64,000 nucleotides of DNA from Candidatus Accumulibacter phosphatis. GTDB lineage: Bacteria; Pseudomonadota; Gammaproteobacteria; Burkholderiales; Rhodocyclaceae. The stretch's first letter is position 1. Each line of letters starts with the position of its first letter. The stretch lies in NCBI RefSeq assembly GCF_012939955.1, contig NZ_SPMY01000007.1, positions 17,503 through 81,502 on the forward strand, in the 5' to 3' direction. The notes beneath the pieces are model-generated. The model saw only the letters and a program-made list of their open reading frames with translations, had not been told where the DNA came from and searched no databases. This document shows, piece by piece, positions 30,125-40,491 of the stretch. The translations under genes and the position numbers were made by a program.

Positions 30125-31014
30125 GCCACACGATTTCTGCCATCATTGTCAATTACAATGCCGGCGCCCTGCTGCGCGGCTGCGTGGATGCGTTGATGGC
30201 TTGTCCGCAGAGGATTGAAGTGATTGTGGTCGATAACGCTTCAACCGATGACAGTCTGAATGGTATGCCCGAATCTGGGCGACTGCGTGTGCTTCGCAAC
30301 CCTGCCAATGTGGGGTTTGCGGCGGGCTGCAATATTGGACTGAAGACTGCTGCTGCCCCGTTGTTGCTTTTTCTGAATCCTGATTGTTATTTCCAGCCCT
30401 CCGCAATCGCAATTTTGCTGGAAGCGTTGCAGTCTGGCGAGCGCGTGGGGATGGTGGGTGGCCTGTTGGTCAACTCAGACGGATCTGAGCAGGGCGGCGG
30501 GCGACGGGCGGTGCCTACGCCCTGGCGTGCGTTTGTTCGAGCGTTTGGCTTGTATCGTCTTGCTGAACGCTGGCCGAAGCTCTTCTACGACTTCCATCTG
30601 CACAAGAAACCTTTGCCTGATGGACCTGTAGAGGTGGAGGCCATTTCTGGCGCATGCATGCTGGTGAAGCGCGAGGCACTGGAGGATGTCGGCCTTTGGG
30701 ATGAAGGCTATTTTCTGCACTGCGAAGATCTTGACTGGTGCATGCGCTTCCAGCAGCACAACTGGCAGATCTGGTTCGTGCCAGGCGCCCGTATAGCCCA
30801 TGCCTTGGGAGCCTGTAGTCATCACCGCCGTCTGTTCGTGGAGTGGCACAAGCACAAGGGAATGGTACGGTATTACGGGAAGTTCTTTCGCGATCAGTAC
30901 CCGGCGCCGCTGTGGTGGCTGGTGGTGCTGGGTGTGTGGTTGCGGTTCTTTACAGTGGCAACTTACACCCTTTTCAAACAAGGGCTTGCTCGATTGAGAC
31001 GACGTGATGGGTGA
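30121..31014 (+). CDS. GT2-family glycosyltransferase
   Basis: An intact 297-aa GT-A enzyme: ISAIIVNYNAGALLRGCVD, VVDNASTDDSL, LLFLNPDCYFQPSAIAILL, GACMLVKREALEDVGLWDE and EDLDWCMRFQQHNWQIWFV. A hydrophobic C-terminal helix (WWLVVLGVWLRFFTVATYTL) probably anchors it to the inner membrane. It resembles the preceding gene in plan, so the two may add successive, perhaps rhamnose, residues. Codon composition here is back to GC-rich, so this gene is near the right edge of the low-GC block. Confidence 0.85.
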   Translation: MSHTISAIIVNYNAGALLRGCVDALMACPQRIEVIVVDNASTDDSLNGMPESGRLRVLRNPANVGFAAGCNIGLKTAAAPLLLFLNPDCYFQPSAIAILLEALQSGERVGMVGGLLVNSDGSEQGGGRRAVPTPWRAFVRAFGLYRLAERWPKLFYDFHLHKKPLPDGPVEVEAISGACMLVKREALEDVGLWDEGYFLHCEDLDWCMRFQQHNWQIWFVPGARIAHALGACSHHRRLFVEWHKHKGMVRYYGKFFRDQYPAPLWWLVVLGVWLRFFTVATYTLFKQGLARLRRRDG

Positions 31015-31861
31015 TCGCAAAGTCGCTATTCTTGGTGCGCGAAGTTTGGTCGGGCAATGCTTGTTGCGGCGCCTGATGGAAGATGACTGGAAAATCCTTG
31101 CCTATTCCCGTCAGCCTCAGCACGAAATTCCCGAGATGAAATGGCTGCTATTGCCGTGCGCTGCTGCCGAGCAGGCTGTCAGCTGGATCTGCGTGGCGCC
31201 GATTTGGGTGTTGCCGGACTATTTTCCACTTTTCGAGGCTAGCGGCGCCCGGCGCATCGTGGCGCTCTCTTCCACGAGCCGATTCACGAAAGTTAGCTCT
31301 GGCGATTTGCTAGAGGCGGCCGTCGCGGCTCGCCTTATTGAAGCGGAGGCTCGTCTGCGGGCCTGGGCGGAGCACCGTGGCGTTGAATGGGTCATTCTTC
31401 GCCCGACGCTGATCTATGGCTTGGGGCAGGATAAGAACATAGCCGAGATGATGCGTTTCATTCGCCGTTTTGGGTTCTTCCCGTTGTTGGGCGAGGCCAT
31501 TGGTTTGCGCCAGCCAATACATGCTGGGGACGTTGCGGGCGCCTGTCTCGCGGCCGTACAGGCGCCCCGCGCGGCGAACCGCGCTTACAACATTTCAGGC
31601 GGCGAGACACTGAGCTACCGCGACATGGTCGCGCGCGTATTTTTGGCGCTTGGCCGGCCGGCACGCTTGCTCGCCGTACCGCTGTGGGCATTCTCTCTCG
31701 CAGTGGCATTGTTGCGCTGCCTGCCACGCTATCGACATTGGTCGGCGGCGATGGCAGAGCGGATGAATGGCGATCTAGTATTTGATCACAGCGACGCGGT
31801 TCGGGACCTCGCGTTCGCGCCGCGACGCTTTGCGCTGACGCGCGAGGACTTTCCGAGATGA
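31007..31861 (+). CDS. NAD(P)-dependent sugar epimerase, WbpV-like SDR
   Basis: About 284 aa. Rossmann motif AILGARSLVGQCLLRRL at the N-terminus; VALSSTSRF in place of the usual S-T-S active-site strand; VILRPTLIYGLGQD; and the substrate-domain block RAYNISGGETLSYRDM. A hydrophobic stretch near the C-terminus (PLWAFSLAVALLRCLP) points to membrane contact. SDR proteins of this type lie beside WbpM-type dehydratases in O-antigen loci, as here, and act on lipid-linked HexNAc (WbpV-like, 4-epimerase or reductase). I cannot see a canonical YxxxK, so the catalytic assignment is uncertain. The start overlaps the preceding gene; GTG 31004 is an alternative. Confidence 0.7.
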   Translation: MGDRKVAILGARSLVGQCLLRRLMEDDWKILAYSRQPQHEIPEMKWLLLPCAAAEQAVSWICVAPIWVLPDYFPLFEASGARRIVALSSTSRFTKVSSGDLLEAAVAARLIEAEARLRAWAEHRGVEWVILRPTLIYGLGQDKNIAEMMRFIRRFGFFPLLGEAIGLRQPIHAGDVAGACLAAVQAPRAANRAYNISGGETLSYRDMVARVFLALGRPARLLAVPLWAFSLAVALLRCLPRYRHWSAAMAERMNGDLVFDHSDAVRDLAFAPRRFALTREDFPR

Positions 31862-31982
31862 GCATCGGCGTCTTGCAGGCCTCGCACGACAACGCCACTT
31901 TTGGACCGTTGTCCCTTTGCCAGGCCATGCTTCGGATAGCACCCGCGAGAGGCTCGGCAGTGGAGCGTGGGAACTCACCGCG

Positions 31983-33902
31983 ATGACTTGCCCACGTGTT
32001 CCCGACCGCGTCTCCAAGCACTTGGTGTTGATGGCGCGGCCGACCAAGCAGGCTCTGATGCTGGTCGCTGATGCGCTACTGTTAGCGTTTGCCGTCTGGG
32101 TGGCGTATGTCATTCGCCTGGGCGAATGGTTCGTACCGAACCGTTCGCAGGTCCTGTTGATGATCGTTGCACCGCTCCTGGCGATGCCGGTTTTCCTAAA
32201 GATGGGACTTTACCGTTCGGTCATTCGCTACCTCGGCGAGCAGGCCTTGTGGTCGATACTCAAAGGCATGTCACTGGCCGCACTGTTGTGGGCCGTTCTG
32301 GCTTTCATGACCCAAATGACCGGCCTGGAAGGCGTCCCGAGGGCGGTGCCTTTCCTCTACTGGCTGCTCGGCTTCGCGCTGGTGGCCGGTTCGCGTTTCG
32401 GCGCGCGCTGGCTGCTGTGGTTGCCGACCCGCAGCCGTTTTTCCGGCAAGCAGGTTTTGATCTACGGCGCGGGCAACGCTGGCCGTCAACTGGCCGAGTC
32501 TCTGCGACGAGGGCGCGACCTTTTTCCCGCGGGCTTTCTCGACGACGACCGGAGTTTGCATGGCAAGGATGTCGGTGGACTGCGCGTCTATCCACCCGAG
32601 CATCTGCCGACTCTGCTCGAACGTTTCGATATCCATGACGTAATCGTCACCTTGCCGTCAGCTTCTAGCGCCAGGCGGCGTGAAGTGGTGGCCTCTCTGG
32701 AACACTACGCGGTACGTGTGCGCATCCTGCCGGCGCTGACCGACATCGCCAATGGACGACATCTGGTGAATATGGTCCGCGAGGTCGACATTGGCGACCT
32801 GCTGGGTCGCGACCCGGTGGCCGCCGACCCGACCCTGCTCGGCCGTTGCATTACCGGCAAGGCGGTACTGGTCAGCGGTGCCGGGGGGTCGATTGGCTCG
32901 GAGCTGTGTCGGCAGATCGCTGCCTTGCAGCCAGGCAGCCTTATCCTGCTCGACGCCAGCGAGCACGCGCTGTACCAGATCCACCGCATTCTGCAATCGG
33001 TCCTCGGCTGCGAGTTGGTGCCCTGCCTAGGCTCGGTCGGTGACGCCGCTCTGGTGTCACGTCTTTTGGTGAAGCACAGGATCGCCACCGTCTACCACGC
33101 CGCGGCGTACAAACACGTGCCAATGGTCGAGGCCAACGTCCTGGAAGGGGCGCGCAACAACGTTCTCGGCACCCTGGCCCTGGCCAATGCCGCGTTCGAC
33201 GCGGGAGTCGAAACCTTCGTCCTGATTTCCACCGACAAGGCGGTGCGCCCGACCAACATCATGGGCGCCAGCAAGCGCTGGGCAGAGTTGGTCGTCCAGG
33301 GCCTTGCCCGGCAAGCCGCCGCGCGCGCCACCGGCCAGCGATTCTGCGCCGTACGCTTTGGCAACGTCCTCGGTTCCTCCGGGTCGGTCATCCCGCTGTT
33401 CAAGGAGCAGATCGCACAAGGCGGTCCGGTGACGGTGACCGACGCGGAAGTTACCCGTTACTTCATGTCCATCCACGAAGCAGTGCAACTGGTGATCCAA
33501 ACCGGTAGCCTGGCGAGTGGCGGCGAGATCTTCCTGCTCGACATGGGCGAGCCTGTACGCATCCTCGACCTGGCCCGCAACATGATCCGCCTCGCCGGCT
33601 ACAAGGTTTGCGACGAGGCCACTCCCGAGGGGGATATCGAGATCATCCTCACCGGCCTGCGCCCGGGCGAAAAGCTCTACGAGGAACTGCTTATTGCCAG
33701 TAGCAACGGGGTTGGCACCTCGCATCCCAAGATCATGAAGGCCGACGAGCCATCGCTCGACCAGGAAACGCTGGACGACCTCGTCGAGCAGTTGAGAACG
33801 GCGCTGAAGGCACGTAACGAGGCTACCGTGCGGGCGCTCGTGATGCACATTGCCGGCGATCAGCAGAGCGGCGAAGGTGGTGCGAATATCGCCGAAGTCT
33901 AG
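31983..33902 (+). CDS. CapD/WbpM-type membrane nucleotide-sugar dehydratase
   Basis: About 639 aa from ATG 31983; ATG 32031 is another possible start, and neither has a clear ribosome site. Four N-terminal transmembrane helices (for example ADALLLAFAVWVAYVIRLGE) precede a CoA-binding-like Rossmann domain (VLIYGAGNAGRQLAESL) and a catalytic SDR domain with VLVSGAGGSIGSELCRQIA, YHAAAYKHVPMVEANVLEG, FVLISTDKAVRPTNIMGASK (M-x3-K catalytic site), FGNVLGSSGSVIPLFKEQI and LTGLRPGEKLYEELL. Family members are UDP-GlcNAc 4,6-dehydratases that make 6-deoxyHexNAc precursors. It closes the polysaccharide locus. Confidence 0.9.
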   Translation: MTCPRVPDRVSKHLVLMARPTKQALMLVADALLLAFAVWVAYVIRLGEWFVPNRSQVLLMIVAPLLAMPVFLKMGLYRSVIRYLGEQALWSILKGMSLAALLWAVLAFMTQMTGLEGVPRAVPFLYWLLGFALVAGSRFGARWLLWLPTRSRFSGKQVLIYGAGNAGRQLAESLRRGRDLFPAGFLDDDRSLHGKDVGGLRVYPPEHLPTLLERFDIHDVIVTLPSASSARRREVVASLEHYAVRVRILPALTDIANGRHLVNMVREVDIGDLLGRDPVAADPTLLGRCITGKAVLVSGAGGSIGSELCRQIAALQPGSLILLDASEHALYQIHRILQSVLGCELVPCLGSVGDAALVSRLLVKHRIATVYHAAAYKHVPMVEANVLEGARNNVLGTLALANAAFDAGVETFVLISTDKAVRPTNIMGASKRWAELVVQGLARQAAARATGQRFCAVRFGNVLGSSGSVIPLFKEQIAQGGPVTVTDAEVTRYFMSIHEAVQLVIQTGSLASGGEIFLLDMGEPVRILDLARNMIRLAGYKVCDEATPEGDIEIILTGLRPGEKLYEELLIASSNGVGTSHPKIMKADEPSLDQETLDDLVEQLRTALKARNEATVRALVMHIAGDQQSGEGGANIAEV

Positions 33903-34147
33903 CCCTAGCCACACCGGCCAAACCAGATCGCCAACGCCATCAGCCTTGCAGATGGCCGGACCGATGGCTTGTCACACAGCGACGCTCCTTGCCGTGACGG
34001 GCTTTGGGCTGGCGCCGTCATGGCGAACGCAGTAACGCCATCCAGGATGGCAATGGCGGCAATAAAGCAGCGTTCATCTCACCGCTCCCGAAATAAGCGC
34101 CGAGCGTTTGATAGAATGCCGCTTTGCCCCGCCTGCGCCCCCGCCCA

Positions 34148-36253
34148 ATGAGCCGTCAGATCCTCGTCACTTCCGCCCTGCCGTATGCCAACGGCGCAAT
34201 TCACCTCGGTCATCTGGTCGAGTACATTCAGACCGACATCTGGGTGCGCTTTCAGAAAATGCGCGGCCATGAGTGCTGGTACGTCTGTGCCGACGACACC
34301 CATGGCACGCCGATCATGCTGCGCGCCGAGGGCGAGGGGATCACGCCGGAGGCGCTGATCGAACGCGTGCATGGCGAGCACACGCGCGACTTCGCGGGCT
34401 TCCACGTTGCTTTCGACAACTATTACACGACCCATTCCGAAGAGACGCGTTCCTGCGCCAACGAACTGTACGCACGGCTGCGCGCCGCCAATCTGATCGA
34501 AACGCGAGTCATCGAGCAGTATTACGATCCGCTCAAGCAGATGTTCCTTCCCGATCGCTACATCAAGGGTGAATGCCCGAAGTGCGGCGCGCCCGACCAG
34601 TACGGTGACAACTGCGAAAGCTGCGGGGCAGCCTACACGGCGAACGAGCTGAAAAACCCCTATTCGGCGGTCTCTGGCGCCAAGCCCGAGCTCAGGCCGT
34701 CGGAGCACTATTTCTTCAAGCTTTCCGATCCTCGCTGTCAGGGTTTTCTGCGCCGCTGGACGCAGGGCGAAGGGCGCTTGCAGAGCGAGGCGGCGAACAA
34801 GTTGCAGGAGTGGCTGGGCGAGGTCGGCGAGAACAAGCTGACCGATTGGGACATCTCGCGCGAGGCGCCGTACTTCGGTTTCGAGATTCCCGATGCGCCA
34901 GGCAAGTATTTCTACGTCTGGCTCGACGCACCGATTGGCTACATGGGCGCTTTCAAGAATCTCTGCGCTCGCGAGGGGCTCGACTTTGCTGCCTACTGGG
35001 GACCCGAGTCGACCGCCGAGCTCTATCACTTCATCGGCAAGGATATCCTCTACTTCCATGCCTTGTTCTGGCCGGCCGAGCTGCAGCATGCCGGCTACCG
35101 GACGCCGACCAAGGTTTTCGCGCACGGTTTCCTGACCGTCGATGGCGCCAAGATGTCGAAGTCGCGCGGCACTTTCATCACCGCCGAGAGCTATCTGGCG
35201 CAGGGCCTCAACCCGGAGTGGCTGCGCTACTACTACGCCGCCAAGCTGTCGAGCTCGATGGAAGACATCGACCTCAATCTCGACGACTTCATCGCGCGCG
35301 TCAACTCCGACCTGGTCGGCAAGTTCGTCAACATCGCCAGCCGCGCGGCGGGCTTCATCGTCAAGCGTTTCGCTGGTCAGCTCTGCCCGTGCGATGAATC
35401 ACTGCCCGCCATCGAGGCCATCCGCAGTCGCCGTAGTGTGATTGCCGATCATTACGAGGCGCGCGAATTCAGCAAGGCAATTCGTGAAATCATGGCCCTC
35501 ACCGACACCGCCAATCAGTACGTCGACAGCGTCAAGCCGTGGGAGCTGGCCCGCCAGGAAGGTCGCGAGAATGAACTGCAGGCAGCGTGCAGCAATGCCC
35601 TCAACCTCTTCCGTCTGCTCGCCATTCTGCTCAAGCCGGTGTTGCCCGCGCTTGCTGCCAAGGTCGAAGCTTTTCTCAACGTCGCCCCTTTCGTCTGGGA
35701 CGACGGCGACAGCGTGCTTGCCGCCGGGCACGCGATCAATCCCTATCAGCACCTGCTGACACGAGTCGAGAAGAAGCAGGTCGATGCGCTGGTCGAAGCC
35801 AACCGCGACTCGCTGGCCGCCGCGCCCCAGCCGGCGCCGCAAAAACATGCCGAGCAGCAGGAGAAAGCCGCCGCTGTGGCCGTTGCCCAGGCGGCCGTCG
35901 GGCCAGAAGCAGGACCGCACATAGGCATGGACCAGTTCCTCAACGTCGATCTGCGTATTGCGCGCATCGTCGAGGCCTCGCATGTCGAAGGCGCCGACAA
36001 ACTCGTTCGCCTCGTTCTCGATATCGGCGCGCTCGGTACGCGGCAGGTTTTCGCCGGCATCAAGGCCGCTTACGAGCCGTCGGCGCTGGTCGGGCGTATG
36101 ACGGTGATGGTCGCCAATCTGGCGCCACGCAAGATGAAGTTCGGCCTCTCCGAAGGTATGGTCCTCGCCGCGTCCGATGCGGATGGCCAGCCCCCTGGCA
36201 TCTTCCTGCTTTCGCCCGACGCCGGTGCGCAAGCCGGCATGCGCGTCAAGTAG
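34148..36253 (+). CDS. metG: Methionyl-tRNA synthetase
   Basis: A 701-aa class I synthetase that charges tRNA-Met. HIGH-type motif in [15 protein letters not shown], zinc knuckle ([17 protein letters not shown]), the [15 protein letters not shown] loop and the C-terminal EMAP/Trbp-like tRNA-binding domain ([36 protein letters not shown]). An alanine/glutamine-rich linker joins the anticodon domain and the C-terminal domain. ATG 34148 is chosen because it gives the family N-terminus [16 protein letters not shown]. Confidence 0.96.
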   Translation: MSRQILVTSALPYANGAIHLGHLVEYIQTDIWVRFQKMRGHECWYVCADDTHGTPIMLRAEGEGITPEALIERVHGEHTRDFAGFHVAFDNYYTTHSEETRSCANELYARLRAANLIETRVIEQYYDPLKQMFLPDRYIKGECPKCGAPDQYGDNCESCGAAYTANELKNPYSAVSGAKPELRPSEHYFFKLSDPRCQGFLRRWTQGEGRLQSEAANKLQEWLGEVGENKLTDWDISREAPYFGFEIPDAPGKYFYVWLDAPIGYMGAFKNLCAREGLDFAAYWGPESTAELYHFIGKDILYFHALFWPAELQHAGYRTPTKVFAHGFLTVDGAKMSKSRGTFITAESYLAQGLNPEWLRYYYAAKLSSSMEDIDLNLDDFIARVNSDLVGKFVNIASRAAGFIVKRFAGQLCPCDESLPAIEAIRSRRSVIADHYEAREFSKAIREIMALTDTANQYVDSVKPWELARQEGRENELQAACSNALNLFRLLAILLKPVLPALAAKVEAFLNVAPFVWDDGDSVLAAGHAINPYQHLLTRVEKKQVDALVEANRDSLAAAPQPAPQKHAEQQEKAAAVAVAQAAVGPEAGPHIGMDQFLNVDLRIARIVEASHVEGADKLVRLVLDIGALGTRQVFAGIKAAYEPSALVGRMTVMVANLAPRKMKFGLSEGMVLAASDADGQPPGIFLLSPDAGAQAGMRVK

Positions 36254-36259
36254 GCCACG

Positions 36260-36520
36260 ATGTCCGGTCGTCAGCGTCCGCGCGTCACCCTGCGCGTGCT
36301 TTTCTTCGCGCTGCTCGACGCCGCCGGGATTGTCGTTCTAGCGAGCGGCGCAATGTGGCTGGCCAGAGGCCAGACGCTGTTCATCCCCGACTTCCCAACC
36401 AGTACGCCGGCCGCGCTGCTGACCGTCGTCGCCGGCGTCGCCCTGATGCTCTGGGCTACCGCGCAAATGCTCGGTGAGCTGGCCAAACCGCCGGAGGGAA
36501 GCGGCGCTGACAAGTCTTGA
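36260..36520 (+). CDS. Small two-helix membrane protein
   Basis: An 86-aa protein beginning six bases after metG, so probably co-transcribed. Two hydrophobic helices are visible: LFFALLDAAGIVVLASGAMW and ALLTVVAGVALMLWATAQML. The tail is short and polar. I do not recognise the family. Confidence 0.6.
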   Translation: MSGRQRPRVTLRVLFFALLDAAGIVVLASGAMWLARGQTLFIPDFPTSTPAALLTVVAGVALMLWATAQMLGELAKPPEGSGADKS

Positions 36521-36616
36521 TGTCTCGGCTGGCAAACATGCGGCCTGAGTGAATCGCGATGTCGCGGTCTTCGGCCTTGAATTGTCACCTTACCCGTCGA
36601 TGAGATTGCAGTTCGA

Positions 36617-38716
36617 ATGACTCCGCAAAGTCAGAAAACTCCCAGCAGATATCGCCCTGACATCGATGGCTTACGGGCCATCGCCATCATTGCCGTGGTT
36701 TTCTATCACGCAGGTTTCCCCGGCTTTCCCGGCGGCTTCGTTGGCGTTGACGTCTTTTTCGTCATTTCAGGCTTTCTGATCACTGCCCTGCTGTTCAACG
36801 AGGCCGCCGCTACCGGCCGCCTCAGCTTGAGCGCCTTCTATGCGCGGCGCGTCCGCCGTTTGCTGCCCGCTGCTCTGATCGTGGTCGCGGTGAGCTTGTT
36901 GCTTGGCGCCTTCGTGATGCCTCCAGCATCGGATGAGCAGCGTTCCCTGGCTCGTTCGGCGATGGCTGTGGCTTTTTTCGCGTCAAATTTCTTTTTCTTC
37001 ACCACGACGGGAGGCTATTTCGACGCGCCGTCGTTCACCATGCCCTTGCTGCATACGTGGTCGCTGGCAGTAGAGGAGCAGTATTACCTGATCTGGCCTC
37101 TTCTGATGCTGCTGGTTTTCCGCTTTTTCCGAGGAACGGCCACAGAATCGACGATGCGCGCACGTGTCGTTTGGGCTCTGGGCGTGATGTCTCTGATATC
37201 GCTTGCCGTGTCCATCGGGATGACGCCGGAGCAGCAGAGCTTTTCCTTTTACCTCCTGCCAGCCCGCGTTTGGGAGTTCGCCATCGGTGGCGTCGTCGGA
37301 CTGGCGGGAAGTGCCTTGTGTGCGCGCCTGAGGTCGTGGGGGGAAGGGTTTGCAGTGCTCGGCCTGGTGCTGATTGTCTACTCCGTCGTGATGTTCAACG
37401 ACGGCACGCCGTTTCCGGGGTCGGCGGCCATTTTTCCGGTATGCGGTACGGCCTTGCTGATTATCGGCATGACTGCGAATGAACATGGCATCGTACGCCG
37501 CGTGTTGGCTTCCCGGCCATTGGTGTTCATTGGCCTGTTGTCGTACTCGTGGTATCTGTGGCACTGGCCACTGTTGTCTTTTTATAGAATCTACAGCCTG
37601 GGTGCCAGGAGTCTGGCCGCAAATGCGTTGGCGATAACAGCCGCCCTGGTGCTCGCCTGGCTTACCTACGTGTGGATCGAGCGTCCGGCCCGGATGTATC
37701 GGAGAGGGCCTTTTCGCAGCATCCGTGCGACCTTGTTTACTGGCGGCGCAATTTGTCTGCTGACGCTCTCGCTATCCGCTGGACTATGGGCGTGGCGTCA
37801 TCATCAGCAGTCCGCTGACGCGTATCAGTGGATCAAGACCGCGCGCGCTGATCGTCCTTCTTTCGTGGCAGCATGTTCGCAGCCTGAGCGTCCGCCAGTA
37901 GCCGATCTGCCGCTGGACGAGTGCACTTACGGCCCGCATAAGCAGCAGCCGAAGCTCCTCTTGTGGGGCGATTCGCACGCGCATCACTTCTTACCGATGC
38001 TGACCGCGGCGTTTCCGGATGTTGCCGTGTATGAACTCACGATGCCCAGGTGTGTGCCGCTGTTCGGTCCTGAATCCGAGAAGTTGACCCCGTTCAAGTC
38101 CTGCAATGAGTTCAATCAGCGTGCTCTTCAGGAAATTCTGGCATTGCGGGAAATCGGGCTTGAAGGGGTGGTTATTTCTGCGCGATGGCCCCTCCACTTT
38201 GGTCATCGGAGTTTCGCCACCATCGATCAACAGAGGGGCGCCCTGGAACTCGATTCGGAAAGACTTGCGCAGCTACGTGCCCAAATGCAGACCAGTCTGG
38301 AGAGGACTCTCGGTACGCTTGAGAGTATCGGCCTGCGCGTCCTGGTGATCGCGCCGACTCCACAGCTAGTCTATTCCGCGCCGCAATGCCTGGCTTTAAG
38401 AGGAGAAGCGGACTGCCATGCGCCGCGTGCACTCAACGACGAACTGTTGGACGATACGAGGATGGCATTGGCCGAGGTCGTGGCTCGGCATCGTGACGTA
38501 CGCTTGATCCAACTGATGGATTTCTTCTGTGACGCACAGACCTGTTATGCCTCGCGCGATGGAAAAGTCCTCTACCATGATGCCGACCACCTTACAAAAG
38601 CGGCAGCCACGGATCTCGGACGCTATCTAGCCGCCGATCTCGCTTGGGTGCGTGGTGCGCCAACCGCGCCAGCGCCCAGTGAAACTCTTAGTGGGCCGTC
38701 GGCAAGCGGCGACTGA
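36617..38716 (+). CDS. OafA/YrhL-type acyltransferase with SGNH domain
   Basis: A 699-aa integral membrane acyltransferase-3 protein with a periplasmic SGNH hydrolase-like tail. The N-terminal half has about ten helices with DIDGLRAIAIIAVVFYHAG and FVGVDVFFVISGFLIT, the acyltransferase-3 signature including the catalytic histidine. The C-terminal domain has block I (LLLWGDSHAHHF) and block V (DADHLTKAA). Proteins of this build acetylate O-antigen or other surface glycans. It lies 2.7 kb from the end of the polysaccharide locus, which fits. Confidence 0.9.
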   Translation: MTPQSQKTPSRYRPDIDGLRAIAIIAVVFYHAGFPGFPGGFVGVDVFFVISGFLITALLFNEAAATGRLSLSAFYARRVRRLLPAALIVVAVSLLLGAFVMPPASDEQRSLARSAMAVAFFASNFFFFTTTGGYFDAPSFTMPLLHTWSLAVEEQYYLIWPLLMLLVFRFFRGTATESTMRARVVWALGVMSLISLAVSIGMTPEQQSFSFYLLPARVWEFAIGGVVGLAGSALCARLRSWGEGFAVLGLVLIVYSVVMFNDGTPFPGSAAIFPVCGTALLIIGMTANEHGIVRRVLASRPLVFIGLLSYSWYLWHWPLLSFYRIYSLGARSLAANALAITAALVLAWLTYVWIERPARMYRRGPFRSIRATLFTGGAICLLTLSLSAGLWAWRHHQQSADAYQWIKTARADRPSFVAACSQPERPPVADLPLDECTYGPHKQQPKLLLWGDSHAHHFLPMLTAAFPDVAVYELTMPRCVPLFGPESEKLTPFKSCNEFNQRALQEILALREIGLEGVVISARWPLHFGHRSFATIDQQRGALELDSERLAQLRAQMQTSLERTLGTLESIGLRVLVIAPTPQLVYSAPQCLALRGEADCHAPRALNDELLDDTRMALAEVVARHRDVRLIQLMDFFCDAQTCYASRDGKVLYHDADHLTKAAATDLGRYLAADLAWVRGAPTAPAPSETLSGPSASGD

Positions 38717-38742
38717 TCCGCCCCGACCTCTCTGGAGAACGC

Positions 38743-39492
38743 ATGCCCATCTCTTCGCGAGCCGCCGATTTTCGTCGCGGCGTCTTCGACATCCTTCCCG
38801 TCCTCGCCGCCGCAGTGCCGATCGGCCTGTTGTGGGGAACGCTGGCGGCTGGCAAAGGCTTCACGCCCTTCGAGGCCTGGCTGACCAGTGCCACCGTTTT
38901 TGCCGGGGCCGCGCAGTTTGTCGCCCTTGATATGTGGCGCGATCCGGTGCCGCTGCTGCTGATCGTGGTCACCACTTTCATCGTCAATGTCCGGCATCTG
39001 CTGATGGGTGCCTCGCTGCAGCGGCACCTCGGCAATTTTTCCGGCCCCGGCGGCCTCGTTGCGATGTTCCTGATGACAGACGAAAGCTGGGCCTTCGCCG
39101 AGCGCAGGGTGCTGGTCGAGCCGCTGCGGCCGGCCTATTACTTTGGTGTCGCCGTGCCGATGTGGCTGGTATGGACTTCCTCCTCGCTGGCCGGCGCCAT
39201 CGCCGGGCGTTCGCTCGGTGACCCGGCGGTCTATGGCTTCGATTTCGCCTTTTCGGCGCTGTTCATCGCCATTCTCGCCGGTTTCTGGAAAGGCCCGCGC
39301 ACCGGCGCAGTTCTCGCCACGAGTGCGCTCGCCGCGGCAATTGCCAAGCTGACGATCCCGGGTGCCTGGTACATCGTCATCGGTGGCGTGGCAGGGGTCA
39401 TCGTCGCAGCGATCCTGCACAGCGACGAAGAGGATGCTCAGGGCGGGCAAAACGCTGGCGACAGAGCGGCTGAAGACGTGGGCAGCGCATGA
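38743..39492 (+). CDS. azlC: Branched-chain amino-acid exporter large subunit
   Basis: A 249-aa AzlC-family inner-membrane protein: FRRGVFDILPVLAAAVPIGL, FTPFEAWLTSATVFAGAAQ and VVTTFIVNVRHLLMGASLQ are characteristic. With AzlD it forms an exporter for branched-chain amino acids or their analogues. It overlaps azlD by four bases (ATGA). The C-terminal tail is charged and cytoplasmic. Confidence 0.9.
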   Translation: MPISSRAADFRRGVFDILPVLAAAVPIGLLWGTLAAGKGFTPFEAWLTSATVFAGAAQFVALDMWRDPVPLLLIVVTTFIVNVRHLLMGASLQRHLGNFSGPGGLVAMFLMTDESWAFAERRVLVEPLRPAYYFGVAVPMWLVWTSSSLAGAIAGRSLGDPAVYGFDFAFSALFIAILAGFWKGPRTGAVLATSALAAAIAKLTIPGAWYIVIGGVAGVIVAAILHSDEEDAQGGQNAGDRAAEDVGSA

Positions 39493-39791
39493 GCGATGAT
39501 CTGCTCACCGTTGCGACCATCTTCGCCATGGCGACCGTCACTTATCTTACGCGCATCGGCGGCCTCTATTTGATGCGCGGTGTCCGCGTCAGAGGGCGGC
39601 TCAAGGCAGCTCTCGACGCGCTGCCGCCGGCCGTATTGATGGCCGTCATTGCGCCAACCGTGCTCGCCACCGGGCCGGCCGAAACCATCGCCGCCGTGAT
39701 CACCGCCGCCGCGGCCTTCCTGCGTTTGCCGATGATCGCCGTCGTGGCCATTGGCGTCGCCGCAGTGGTCGCGCTCAGAGCCTTCTTCTGA
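39489..39791 (+). CDS. azlD: Branched-chain amino-acid exporter small subunit
   Basis: A 100-aa AzlD-family protein with three to four helices: TVATIFAMATVTYLTRIGGL, ALPPAVLMAVIAPTVLATG and a C-terminal VAVVAIGVAAVVAL. It overlaps azlC and is convergent with the PaiB-like gene, with only four bases between them. Confidence 0.9.
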   Translation: MSDDLLTVATIFAMATVTYLTRIGGLYLMRGVRVRGRLKAALDALPPAVLMAVIAPTVLATGPAETIAAVITAAAAFLRLPMIAVVAIGVAAVVALRAFF

Positions 39792-39795
39792 TTAT

Positions 39796-40380
39796 TTACG
39801 CTTGATTGCGCCGCATTGCCGCAGCCAGGTCAGTCGAGCCGAGCTTTTCGAGCTGCTCGGTCACCTGCAGCCGGTCTTGTCGAGAGCGATTCTGGCTCAG
39901 TTTGTACTTGCACTGGATCTCGCTCACCGCTACTTCGACACCGACGATTCCGTCAAGCATCGACGCCTTGTATTCGGGAGACCATGGTTTCTCGAAGCCT
40001 GACTCGTATCTTGCCGTCAGCGCATCGACGACTGTTTTCAGCTTCTCGTGGTCGCTGAACACGCGGCACTGGCCGTAGATGTGCACCGCCTGGTAATTCC
40101 AGGTCGGAACTCCGGGCGCGGCATACCAGGACGGCGAGATATAGTCGTGCGGCCCCTGCAAGCTGATCAGCACCTGTTGACCGGCAAGTTCGCGGTGCTG
40201 CGGGTTCTGCTTTGCCAGATGTCCGCTGCAAGTGGTCATGTCCTGACTGAGGAGAAATGGCATATGCGTGGAAAACGGTCGCCCCGCGACAGACGAAACG
40301 AGTTGCCCGAAAGCGTTCGCTTCGATGAATGCCAAGACTTCGTCTCTGTCAGTGACGTCGAAGTGCTTTGGTATGTACAT
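39796..40380 (-). CDS. PaiB-family FMN-binding protein
   Basis: A 194-aa protein of the PaiB type (FMN-binding split barrel, often called a negative transcriptional regulator). MYIPKHFDVTDRDEVLAFIE at the N-terminus, FSTHMPFLL, GHLAKQNPQHREL, ISPSWYAAPGVPTWNYQAVH and VGVEVAVSEIQCKYKLSQNR are family hallmarks. ATG 40380 is chosen because the family N-terminus starts there and AGGAAGAGG lies upstream; the frame is open further but not conserved. The cellular role of this branch is unclear. Confidence 0.85.
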   Translation of the reverse strand: MYIPKHFDVTDRDEVLAFIEANAFGQLVSSVAGRPFSTHMPFLLSQDMTTCSGHLAKQNPQHRELAGQQVLISLQGPHDYISPSWYAAPGVPTWNYQAVHIYGQCRVFSDHEKLKTVVDALTARYESGFEKPWSPEYKASMLDGIVGVEVAVSEIQCKYKLSQNRSRQDRLQVTEQLEKLGSTDLAAAMRRNQA

Positions 40381-40491
40381 GCCTCTTCCTGGAGTGAAGA
40401 ACCGCGCCGAACGCCTGACGCAAGGGCGGCTACAGATAAGACCTTTTGTCGAAAACCGCAGCCTGGCCATGGTAGCCGCCGCGCTCGTCAA